A stretch of 64,000 nt of DNA. Source: Lutjanus erythropterus. Lineage: Eukaryota > Chordata > Actinopteri > Lutjaniformes > Lutjanidae. The translations under genes were made by a program, and so were the position numbers. The stretch is taken from positions 33,457,920 to 33,521,919 of the forward strand of contig CM034599.1 in assembly GCA_020091685.1 (NCBI GenBank), read 5' to 3'. This document shows positions 1 through 9,163 of the stretch, piece by piece. The notes under the pieces are model-generated. The model was not told where the DNA came from. It ran no database searches and saw only the letters and a list, made by a program, of their open reading frames with translations. Numbering within the stretch: position 1 is the stretch's first letter; the number at the start of each line of letters is the position of its first letter.

Positions 1-278
1 CTCTGCGGAGCTCTCTGCTCGCTGGCTGCTGCACCGTTTGTTTGTGACCTGCATAGGCACGCTGCGCACCCCGACTTCCTGTTGTAGCTGGAGCGGCGCT
101 AGCACGTCACACGTAGCGCCGCATATAGTGACGTTGAACAAGAACGTAGTTTAACTCGAGTGCGCCCTCTGCTGGCCTGGAGGCCACATCGCGATTCATG
201 GTTTAATTAAATCGATTCGAATCGTATTTTAAAAAATCGATTTAAATCGATTTTTTCAAAAATCGCGGCATCCCTAGT
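1..278. mobile_element. 3' part of a DNA transposon (hAT-like end), truncated by window start
   Basis: From about 180 the sequence is a run of 'atcgatt' words, ending in aatcgcggcatccctag. This is the style of terminus seen in many teleost non-autonomous hAT elements that begin TAGGGATG. The part before it (1-180) is unusually CpG-rich for this window. The other end lies outside the window, so target duplication and superfamily cannot be confirmed. Confidence 0.5.
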
Positions 279-1290
279 TATTAGTAATTGTATCAGAATA
301 CATTTTTAAAGTAAAGTAGTCCTCCTCCTAGCTCATATACTGTACATATTCTGCAGCAGCTCAGATACAGTTCACACACCAGCACGTGTGTGTATGTCTG
401 AATGAACGCATGTGGAATCATAAGCAGATGCACAAACATGCACAAGCAGGGAATACATCATTTTGCACAGAGAAAGCAGGCTGTCCAATCATGCATATAC
501 TCTTAAATGACCTGGCTCTCAGACACGCACACAGATGCATGCATCCCTCAAATTAACTCCCTGACTCATGCACGTAAACACGAACTGAAAATAGTACATG
601 CTCAAACACATAGACACGTACTGTACACACGCGCACACGTCAGCTCATTTCTCGGGGAATGACGACCGTGGAGGGTGTCACAGATGTCAGCAGTGACTGT
701 CATGCCCCGGGGGATTCTGGGAAAACGAGAGAGTGTGATGAGTAATAGGAAATTGGGGGAGTCTGCCTTTTTTTGCGGAGGAGAGAGGGAGAGGTGTGAG
801 TACAAGCCAAAGAGTAGAAGGTGGAGATGAAGGCGAGGGAGGAACAATCAATTCTCTGACATCTCTAAATGTGCACTTGATGATGCATACCTAAACAGGC
901 CTGAAATGGTCCGCAGGGAGAGAGGAAGGGAGTGGAAGAGGTGAATGAGTAAAAGGGGAAGGAGGGAGGGGGGCTACACGGAGAAGTGAGAGACTAGATT
1001 AATGAAGAGAAATTGGGAGGGAAGGAGATAAAGGAGGAACTAAGTTGGAGAGACTGTTAACGTCCGTCCATTTGGGCCTTAAACAGCCGCTGGTCCTCCG
1101 AGGACTCGGCTCTGAGTGAGGCGGTCAGCCTTGCAGGTCGTTCTCAGGTCCGCAGAGAATGAGGGGAGCGAAAGAGAGAGTGGAGGGGAGAGGAGGTGAA
1201 TACTGATGAGGAGGAGGTGAAGGAGCGGCCAGAGATTGTCCGTGAGGCCTGTGAGCACTCTCACCCTCACCACAGTTCATTTACCGCAAA
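279..1290. other. Non-coding; strongly purine-rich on the + strand between about 700 and 1240
   Basis: No gene is visible. From about 770 the + strand is dominated by G and A (gagagaggaaggga-type words), interrupted by short mixed segments, up to about 1240. Short reading frames on the opposite strand are only Leu/Ser/Pro-rich translations of this composition and are not treated as genes. 279-700 has many short CA/TG alternations (cacacacc, gcacgtgtgtgt) but no recognisable element. Confidence 0.6.
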
Positions 1291-1300
1291 GCCTCTGAAA

Positions 1301-1710
1301 GCTTTTGGTAACTCTGCATAAAGAGCGAGATAAGGAACTTTGTCTCAGCCTATTTTTCTTAAGATTATCTTTAAGGCTTTTCCTTCTCTCAAGAGAGAAA
1401 AACGGGGAAGTGGAGATATGGGGTAATGTGCTATAATTATTCATTGAAGCTAAGGGGAGACACCAGGTGAAGAGAGTAGAAATCTTAACCAACTGATATT
1501 AGGGATGTAAACATATATATGTATACAATATCACCCTAAGAAAATCTCAATAAAGTATTGGACTTTGATATCTACTGTGATATAACACAATTATTTTAGA
1601 AAAGGTCTGCTGCTGACTGCTGCATTGTTTTTGTTTTGCAGCCGTACATACATAGTTTCAAGCATTCATCACTTAGACAATTCATTAGGGCATTTTCAGC
1701 TTCTTTTATT
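1301..1710 (+). repeat. Local tandem duplication, copy 1
   Basis: About 410 bp that recurs from 1782 at an offset near 481 bases. Shared blocks in the same order include 'ctctgcataaagagcgagat', 'gattatctttaaggc', 'gggtaatgt', 'taattattcat', 'tatctactgt', and the 'tgctgc/tgcttgtttttg' stretch before 'acatagttt'. Copy 1 carries about 60 extra bases (about 1494-1555) that copy 2 lacks. These begin with a near-palindrome, ttaggg...ccctaa, around a catatatatg centre (1499-1540). The first 180 bp is the best preserved part. Confidence 0.85.
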
Positions 1711-1781
1711 TTATTTTACTGAAGAAGGGAAGCAGAAGCACTCTAAGTTTGAAGGAAAAACAGTTTTAAACATTTAAAAAA

Positions 1782-2165
1782 GTTTTTGGTTACTCTGCAT
1801 AAAGAGCGAGATAGGGACTCTGCCTATTTTTTCTTCAGATTATCTTTAAGGCGTTTCCTACTATCTAGAGAGAAGAACAGGGAGGTGGATGTATCGGGTA
1901 ATGTACTTTAATTATTCATCAGTGTTACGGGGAGACACTATATTTGAATAAGATAAAAATTTTAACTGATAAAGAAAAACTGTTGATGGTGATGTTATCT
2001 ACTGTAATAATAATACTTATTTTATTGTTGTTTTTTTTATTTTGTAAGGGTTAGTACTGCTAGTGATTGCTGCTTTGTTTTTGGTTTTGCAATTGCACAC
2101 ATAGTTTAGCTAGTCATTGCTAAAGTCAGTTCATGATGCCATTATGCACTACATTTTTTGCACAT
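1782..2165 (+). repeat. Local tandem duplication, copy 2
   Basis: The second member of the pair with 1301-1710, same orientation and block order. It is diverged by scattered substitutions and small indels, so the duplication is old rather than an assembly artefact. No reading frame is kept between the copies. The homeodomain-like word taattattcat is conserved in both, so selection on a duplicated regulatory element is possible but unproven. Confidence 0.85.
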
Positions 2166-3360
2166 TCTTAGGCCATGGCTGCCTATGTTAATTAAAGGAG
2201 CAACGAGTTTAGTACAAACATAAAATCCTGTGCATACCAGTTGTTTTTTTTTTGTTTTTTAATAATATAATATCACATTGTTAACTTTTTATCGTGGTTA
2301 TTGCTCATTTAGTTTCTGGTATTGTTAGATTCCTAATAGATGTCACCATGAAACTTCTGAGTGGCGGAGATCATGTGATCACCTCCGGTCTGGAGCTTCT
2401 CCACAGCTAATCTCACATACTACTAGACAATCAGTCTAATAATTTTTGTGAATTCATGATTTGACATATTTAGTAATATTAAGGGATTTTTTTTACAAGT
2501 TTCTTAAAATGTATGTTTTAATATGAAAATTAGGCATTTAGAAATCTTAACACTGAATAAAAGCAGGTTCAGAATTCTTGTTTCATTTTGTTGATATATG
2601 AGAGTCAAAGGTTTTCACGGAGGGAATTTTGGATATCTCTATTTAATCACTTCATAAATCAGGAAATACTGTCAACAGCCATAAAAAAATCAATTTTCCC
2701 CATATTTTTTTGAATAAAATGTTTTATGAATCAGGCTATGAATCATATATGAACAAACCCCTCTGTAAGAACCTTCAGAATATAGATCGGAATAAAAGTG
2801 GCAAGTTTGATGTATGTAAGTGCTGCTGAAGAGGAGATACCTGACTCAGGGAGAAAAACTCATTCTGAGAAAACGGCCTTTAAAGACATGATGTAAAATT
2901 CCATACATTTTTCAGTAAGAAATACAATGTTTAAATATGCAAATGAAGATAAAATGGGATTTTCCCAAGAGCAATATCTCAGACAGTAGAGCCCTTCCGC
3001 ATTTCCGTATATGACACTCTTACTTAGCCATCACATCTGCACACATGGAGGCTGAGAGAAGACCCTAAGTGCAAGCTCTGAGGTCAAAAAGGAACACTGG
3101 CACATACACTGTCTGGATGTAAAACATCTCTTAACCAAGGATGGTATAGGAACGCCATAATAAGATGCTTTTGTTTCTTGTAGGAGAGGTACATGAAGAG
3201 GGCAGCAGGCTTGAGGAACACTTGAGGAAGACCATCAACCTCATCAAGGAGAGAGTCTGACCTTCCTAAGCCAAAAGACCAAAGCTGATCCTGGGAGATG
3301 AGGGTTGACGGAGGCTGTAGTTCTTGGAGTTGGTGCACACAGCCCTCCATCTGGAGATCG
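2166..3360. other. AT-rich non-coding sequence, no element recognised
   Basis: I see only AT-rich sequence with short homopolymer runs, and a short palindrome gatcatgtgatc near 2370. The segment 3084-3360 may be the diverged upstream part of the LINE relic that follows, but I cannot align it convincingly. Confidence 0.5.
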
Positions 3361-3380
3361 TATTGTGATCAACTTACGAG

Positions 3381-3660
3381 TGTGAAATAATCCTACTTGA
3401 GCCATGGGAGGAGGGTTACAAAAAGGCCCATGAAAGAAAGGTCTTGAAGTACCAGCCCCTACTTCAAGAGTGTAAGGACAAGCGATTGTTTCCTGTGGAG
3501 ATCAGCTGTAGAGGTTTCACAGCCAAATCAGCGTGGCGGTTCGTCTCAGCTCTGGACCTGGATGAGAGGATCAAGACGCAAGCAGCTTGCAAGATGGGGG
3601 AGGAGGCTGAACGGGCCACTTGCTGGATATGCTGTAGGTGAGATGAGGGAAGCTGGAAGC
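3381..3660 (+). pseudogene. LINE ORF C-terminal fragment (restriction-like endonuclease region, R2/NeSL-type), degenerate
   Basis: The + frame reads continuously for about 87 codons, through LLEPWEEGYKKAHERK, KYQPLLQECK, FPVEISCRGFTAKSAW and EEAERATCWI, to a stop at 3639-3641. This pattern (PWE...ER, KYxxLxxEC, P(V/I)EVGCRGF, EAAERASxWLW) is one I recognise from the end of the single ORF of site-specific-type non-LTR elements common in fish. There the endonuclease cuts target DNA for reverse transcription. The same homology continues upstream of 3381 across a stop and shifted frame ('IVIN...'). The usual Gly-Trp before the P(V/I)E motif is missing and the tail is mutated. This is a dead copy; the rest of the ORF is not visible. 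Confidence 0.75.
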
Positions 3661-3910
3661 CAGGATCAAATGGAAAGTGATTTGGCAACCACTGGTCTGT
3701 CGGCTTACGCTCCCTTGTTGAAAAATGGTACTGTAGCAAGAATAAAGAGCAGAGTAACCCTAACCCTAACAGTCGACCCAGAGAACTGTGAAGTAGCACA
3801 TCTTGATAGGTACCATATATCGGCAGAACACCGGCCTACCAACTGAACAGTGTCATGGTTAAGGGTTAAAACACTCAGTAAAGGTTGGGTACCACCTGAT
3901 GACACCTGCT
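3661..3910 (+). mobile_element. Probable 3' UTR of the LINE relic
   Basis: This follows directly on the endonuclease-like frame and contains the words 'taccacctgatgacacctgc' at 3888-3907, a type of tail seen after this ORF in fish. It also holds two telomere-like units (ccctaaccctaac, about 3757-3769), which are too short to mean anything. The 3' limit is a guess. Confidence 0.4.
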
Positions 3911-5280
3911 CTTGGCCGAGGACTTAAGTTACCTCACACGGGAACTAGAGAATTCACCCCAACAGATGCATGTCACAAGCATCATCTAATGCTAACCTTT
4001 GGTAAATTAAGGAGAAATCTACCATGCAAATAGTCAAAATGTAGTAAAACAAACACCTAAATATGGAACAAGGATGTTTTCTTTCGACTAGTCTTAATTT
4101 AGAGGACACTGTAACAAAAGAGACCAAAATTTCCAACTTGAAATGCATGAAAAGATGTTTTTGCCTTAAGTGTCTTTAATACACATCTACAAAAGGAGGC
4201 CAAATTGAGGAAAAACCAATACACAGTAGCCCCTTAAATGAGATTATTATGTATCATCAACTTTCTCTAACAAGTTAAACCTCAGTTTCATTGAGGGCTG
4301 CAATAATGTACTTCTTTTAAATACTCAATGATATGTAAATCTGCTGATTGGAGAAGTCATGGAAGTGGTTTGACCTCAATGGGTCCATTCCATTAGAAAG
4401 TAAGTGCAAGCACTGAGACGTCTCACCCACACACGCTATTCCTATCTTTGAAAATGGGAAAATTAAACTTAATGTAGCACAATTACGTCTTAAAACATCT
4501 CAGATGACCCTGAGCAGGATTAGTGGGATGTAGATCCACTCTTGCGATCTTCAGAAATAAGACAAAAGCCCTTTTCAAGTATGTGCCTCACTGCGTAAAT
4601 ATGACGACAGCTTGACATGCCAGCCTCAACTTTGAATAATCCTTCGAATACTCTGTAAAACTTGTACAAGGTCAGACCTAATAACATTTACATAACTCTT
4701 CCAACGTGGCAAAAGTCACACCTGAATGCCATCACTTTAATGTAAAGGATGCAGTATTTTTAAAGTTTTAAAGACATCAGGTGATTTATATGCATCTTAT
4801 ACATGCTGCATTCATACACAAAAGAGATGCAGATACATTTTTAACAATACAATATACTGTTATGCAAATTTGATACAATTAAGACACAACTAAGGATAGG
4901 TATTTTTACCTTACATAATAGTGATATAAGGTTGACTGTTCTGCTCAGTTGGTGGGTAAGATTCAGTCACAATAATTTTGAAAAGAGTGAAAAGAATTTC
5001 ACACAGTGGAGCTTCCTGTTCTGCTTTCAGAAATCAGCAGACAAAAGCATAACAAATTTAGCAGTGTCAGTGGTAGAAGATGCAAAACAATGCGACGGAA
5101 ATAAAGAGGGAACCGTTTGACATGAAGGTAGATGCTAGAAAACATCTTTGTAAGGCAAAGAGGCCCACGACGGGAGGCGGCCAAGGATGCGACAGTCACA
5201 GAGGTATTAGAAGAGAGAACATTACATGCTGCAGTAGGTGATGTTACACTGTCAGTTGCTGTGGTGAAAGTACTGTACTT
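3911..5280. other. Non-coding, no element recognised
   Basis: Mixed AT-rich sequence. Short frames at 4932-5120 and 5132-5323 have no recognisable motifs and lack supporting splice or codon signals. I see nothing that supports a gene. Confidence 0.5.
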
Positions 5281-5410
5281 AAAAGTATATTATGCATGTC
5301 CTGATGAAGACTCGGGAGTCTGAGTCGAAACGCATTGGCGTAGCCGTGATTGAATAAAGGATTTTTATTATCAGAGTGCCTTGGATCTTTCCAGACTGCC
5401 ATCCATTACA
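5281..5410 (+). mobile_element. Repeat tail carrying the hammerhead-like motif (Penelope-like retroelement relic suspected)
   Basis: The arrangement cctgatgaag-stem-cgaaacgc followed by an ATAAA-containing segment (tgaataaagg, 5351-5360) and 'gagtgccttgga' is a layout I associate with dispersed vertebrate retroelement ends. No reverse transcriptase or GIY-YIG reading frame is visible next to it. The limits are approximate. Confidence 0.4.
5295..5349 (+). ncRNA. Hammerhead-ribozyme-like motif (probably degenerate), retroelement-associated
   Basis: All three core strands of a type I hammerhead are in order. CTGATGA lies at 5301-5307. Stem II pairs GACTC (5309-5313) with GAGTC (5322-5326) around an 8-nt loop. 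GAAA is at 5327-5330. A very short stem III pairs CGC (5331-5333) with GCG (5338-5340) around ATTG, followed by the cleavage-site dinucleotide TA (5341-5342). Stem I pairs 5295-5300 with 5343-5348 with one T/C mismatch and one wobble. Defects are an unpaired extra A (5308) before stem II and the stem I mismatch. A minimal stem III is typical of hammerheads known in Penelope-like and other retroelements. Activity is doubtful, and a chance resemblance within a repeat tail is the alternative. Confidence 0.5.
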
Positions 5411-6140
5411 TTACACTTTTATTGTCAGTAAGTTGGACAGTCGGTGTTATCTTATTTTTGGCCCCATCCTTCAAGAGGACCTGATTTTTTTTTAATCTCT
5501 TGCATTGCCAATACAAATTTTTGACCCTATGCAGCACTCCCCATTTTTCTTCATATACTACACATTTTTCTAAAAAACAATATATAGATTCATATAAAAA
5601 TGCCTCTGAATCATCACTTATGTGTGTGCATCTGCAGAGACCCTGCCGTCTCTCTGTATTTTCTTATTTTGCTGTGTTCGGGATGTTTCTGGTTGTAAGA
5701 CTTGGGCCAGAACATGCACAGCCCCCAGCCAATAAGGGTGGGAGGTCAGGACTCGATAAAAACTATCGATCAATGGTTACATTGCTATTTTTGTTGCTCT
5801 CCTCAACTTGCTGTCTTTCCTGCAGGTCTCTGTGTGTCTGTTGCACAGGCAGAGCAGACTGAGGATGCAGCAGACAGGATGAAGGTTTGCTTTAGCTGCA
5901 TTCACACAAAATATGGTGATTTGGGTGTGCTTATTTGTGCTTTAGAATGTAACAGAACAAAACAATCAGAAGGTAACATTTTATTTCTCTGATTCACTGC
6001 TTTGCTGTCACTAACAACGCTCACACTCTTAATTCACTCCCTAGCTTGAACAACCACTGCTGCTGACTCTGTCTCATTTGTTGAGCCTGGGATAATCCAT
6101 ATTATACCTTAAAGCAACTACATGGAGTGTTAAACTGGTC
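5411..6140. other. Non-coding; possible old repeat at 5630-5880
   Basis: The stretch around 5690-5770 (ttgggccagaacatgcac... aggactcgataaaa) has the feel of a dispersed fish repeat but I cannot classify it. Overlapping short frames at 5500-5990 show no domain. Confidence 0.35.
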
Positions 6141-6393
6141 ATGAAAGAGTCTTGAGTTTATAATGATGCAGAGCAAATGAGACCATAAGTGATGAGACTG
6201 GCTATTTCCACATAGCAGTTCCAATGCTTTACCATGTCAGATTCTCCTGGAATTCAGATGAAATGATTTACGGCACTCAGCCTGAGCCTGTGTTTCCAGT
6301 TAAAAAGAAGCAGGAGTGAATTTTTCTTTAGAGAATTTCATTTTTAAGTGATATTTTGAAGCTAAGGCTGGTACTGAAGCAAGATCAGCAAAG

Positions 6394-6633
6394 AGGAAAA
6401 GAAAAGAATTGACAGAGGAACAAAGAAAGGCTAAAGGGGACAGTGACAGAGCACATGTGGGGAAAAAAATCAATCTTGGTTGGTTTTTCAACAGATGGAG
6501 AGAATTGTGGGATTTGAAAGGATTCGAAATCAATCCTGAATTGGCCCTCTTCCTCCTAGACAAGTGTGTAACGTCTATTTTATTTATGAAACACATTGCA
6601 AGAAGTGAGACATTGTTTTATATCAAAATATGA
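6394..6633 (+). pseudogene. Fragment of a teleost repeat-borne ORF with an 'NxGxxFxRWRxLxxxKG...FLLD' motif
   Basis: The frame begins with a Lys/Arg-rich stretch, then continues with KKINLGWFFNRWRELW, DLKGFEIN and PELALFLLDKC before losing similarity. A basic segment followed by this RWR...KG...FLLD pattern occurs in many uncharacterised fish proteins that I believe belong to a multi-copy element family. Its function is unknown to me. The copy is short, has no clear start codon and sits between inverted repeat arms, which supports a transposon origin. Recognition is from memory, not a search. Confidence 0.5.
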
Positions 6634-6924
6634 ATTCACGTTGGTGGCTAACACAAAGCTAACACCTCACTCGCGTTACTTAAATGTAGCTAACATAGTA
6701 ACGATATGCACCAGGTAATCAACAGTAGTTTGTGTAAAGTTGAGAGGCTAGACCATGAGCCAGCACTAAAAGGAAAAGTAGCTTATTGCAAAGAAGTTTG
6801 TGTCCTTCTTTCAATCACTTCGAAACAAATGCAAGTGCCAATCACAAGGTGGTGGTGGTCATTCCACTTTTGTCCACAGGTGCTGCCAGAATCAACACAA
6901 AATGAAAGTTCCTTGTAGTTGCAG

Positions 6925-7255
6925 TTAAAAATCCTACGTTCAAAACTTTACTCAAGTAAAAGTACAAAAGTACATATATCACGGTATACCCAAAGTATGG
7001 AAGTAAACATACTCATTCTGCAGAACGGCATATTTCAAAATTATGTGTATTAAATGATTGGATTCTAATTATTGATGCAAAGTGGAGTTAATTTTAATTT
7101 TATATACAGCTGGGTAGTTGAATCTATAATAATACAATACATCACAGTTTATTAGTTGATATATTTAGTTTTAATAATCTGAAAAAGTTAAGTAACCAAG
7201 GCTTTAAAAATAATGTAGCAGAGTAAAAAGTAAAGCTACTTCAAGCACCTTTATT
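6925..7255. mobile_element. Partial non-autonomous hAT element, 'AAGTAC' family
   Basis: This contains 'tactcaagtaaaagtac', 'tactcattctgcag', 'gctgggtagttgaatctataat' and 'agtaaaaagtaaagctac'. The same family words occur at 59571-59890 and, reverse-complemented, at 16164-16945. Neither terminal CAGTGGTGGAAAG-type end is preserved. Confidence 0.7.
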
Positions 7256-7500
7256 TTGGAGGTTGCTGTGGAAAAAAGCTCCTTGTTCTCCACCATAACC
7301 ACTAAACATAACATGAAAAATAAAATTATCAAAATAACTTCCTTCCTTTTAACTGACTAATGTGCTACTCACTGTGCCTGGAAACATGGAAACACAGGCT
7401 CATTTGATTTCACAGAGAATCTGACCCAGTGGCAGGCATTAAGAATAAGCCAGTCTCTGCATGGATGGTCTTGTTTGCTTATGTAGATCATATAGAGGCA

Positions 7501-8208
7501 TCAGTATTAAATTGAAATGGTTTCATAAGTCCTTATTGAAGGTTTAAGTACAGCACTGGAATAAATGTTACTTTCTAACTTTGCACTGTTGGTCAGTTGC
7601 AGCAGAAGATGATACTGGACAGAGACCTGCATAAAGACCCCGAGGCAGCTGTCGGACTGAGAGAAGTTTCCTAGCAACAACTCAACATTGGAAATTGCTG
7701 TGCCAAAATGTGCCAGTAAAAATGATAAAATCTACAAAATCACTCAGTAAACTGGCAAGCCACGATGATGATAATATGCTGAACTGAATTTTTATTTTCT
7801 GTCAAGTTGGGAATAGTTTACAATATGCAGCAGGCACACATCAAGGTTAAGGACTTAAATTGTTTGCCGTAAGTTTCAGATGTGACATTGCTCTTCAAAC
7901 ATGCTGTTAAAAGTCAGTATAGATAGTGCATTAATGTGTTTTTTGTTGTTTTTACTGCAGGTAATCAAGTGAAATCTCTAAATGGACCATTATATATTTG
8001 TTTCTTTTAACAGACTAACTGCTGGTTACTAATATTTTCTGTTAATCTCATAGGTCTTCATATGGCCATTCAGTCTTGCCAGTGGGGTAAAACGGCATCA
8101 TATCATGGGTTCCCCTTTTGATCAATCATGTCAATGTAATGTGAGAAATTGCATCTGATCCCTTTCCGATTGTATCAGAGTTGGTCAAGGTTGATTTATT
8201 GAAGGCTG
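7501..8208. other. Non-coding, nothing recognised
   Basis: Ordinary AT-rich sequence without repeats or coding signal that I can identify. Confidence 0.5.
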
Positions 8209-8216
8209 ATATTTAC

Positions 8217-9155
8217 TAGGGGTGGGCAGATCAGTCCTAAAATACTTCTGACACTTCATCTTGTTTTTGAGGATTGATTCTAGCATCAATAGGATCAATA
8301 CCAAAAAAAGGATCCATTTCAGTTTCTCTTCTATATTAAACCATTTATATTTCATCAAAAATAGAACTGTGTGCAAACAACTGTAAGTTGTATAGAACAT
8401 GTGTTCTTTGCTCCTCCACTGTTACTGTCTGTTCTGTGCATTGAAAAGACACACGTCACGCACACCGCAGTGTGCACCCTGACCACTTTACTTGAACAAA
8501 GTGATAGCTGAACAAAACAGGCGCTTCATTTGGAATAATTTCACAGCTGCGAATTCAAAGGTGTGCAGTAGTAAGGCCGATTTGTTAAATCTCTTAACAA
8601 AAACGCCGCGAGAGAGAGAACTTGGAGCTGCAACAAACAAGAAGGGAGGAGCAGGAGGGAATGCCTCAGCATCCAGTTTCCCGACACTGATGCAGACTTT
8701 TGTTAGTCTTTCCAGAGAGGCTCAGGCAGGAATATCCAGGTAGATCATCATTAAATTAATATGTAGTCAAATCTGATCTTCAGCTTTGGTTAATGTTACA
8801 CTTTCAAACTATAATAATTCATCAATCCCTTTACTTTAGCAGAGCAGCCTAAATACATATTCAGATATCCAAATAATATATTCAGCTCATTGAAACTTTG
8901 TATCTAAATCAGTTACTTTAATTGAACTAAAAAAAAAACTAAAACCAGTAATATAAAACTGGCTGAATATAATAGCCCTAAATTTAAGCAGATTTAGCAG
9001 ATTGATAATGCATTCACCTAGAAACAATGGCACACTGCTCTCCCCTACATGAAAGTAGGTAAGCCGTTTTTAATAATTTTCAGTATCTGTATTGAAATCT
9101 GTATTACTTGGTTATGGACTGAAAATAAAGTACAGTACAGTAGCGCAGACCCCTA
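8217..9155 (+). mobile_element. Internally deleted hAT transposon, 939 bp, with 8-bp target duplication
   Basis: The left end taggggtgggcag (8217) and right end ctgc/gcagacccct a (9143-9155) are imperfect inverted repeats (9 of the first 11 bases match). Flanks are atatttac (8209-8216) and atatttat (9156-9163), an 8-bp duplication with one mismatch. This is the hallmark of hAT insertion. The interior retains the start of a transposase gene (8492-8743). The second half is AT-rich and non-coding, so the catalytic domain is gone. Confidence 0.8.
8492..8743 (+). pseudogene. hAT transposase N-terminal relic (degenerate BED-type finger)
   Basis: The frame reads RRFIWNNFTAANSKVCSSK, then ADLLNLLTKTPRE, then a Gly/Ala-rich linker and FPTLMQTF, and stops at 8741-8743. 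BED fingers in ZBED/hAT transposases have a W..F segment, C..C, a 'snLl.Hl...HP' segment, then a linker and a 'QpTL...F' segment, and the order matches. One Cys and the His ligands are lost (NLLTKTP where N-L-x-x-H-L-x-T-x-H-P is expected), so the zinc site is broken. There is no RNase H-like catalytic domain downstream. It is non-functional. Confidence 0.65.
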
Positions 9156-9163
9156 ATATTTAT

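Larger units (their letters stand above)
6150..7500. mobile_element. Inverted-repeat element (about 1.3 kb) enclosing an RWR-motif ORF fragment
   Basis: The reverse complement of about 6175-6300 matches 7385-7490 in order: ggaaacacaggctca, gagaatctgac, gcatt, agccagtctc and ggtct..tttgct. Weaker inward similarity runs from 6300 to 6350 against 7315-7370. The arms are therefore long imperfect inverted repeats. The interior holds a short coding relic (6394-6567) and a copy of the AAGTAC hAT family (6925-7255). No exact target duplication was found, so the ends are approximate and the superfamily is unknown. Confidence 0.6.

Noticed and set aside
3757-3769. Telomere-like ccctaaccctaac
   Set aside because: Only two units, inside a repeat relic. 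No evidence for interstitial telomere.
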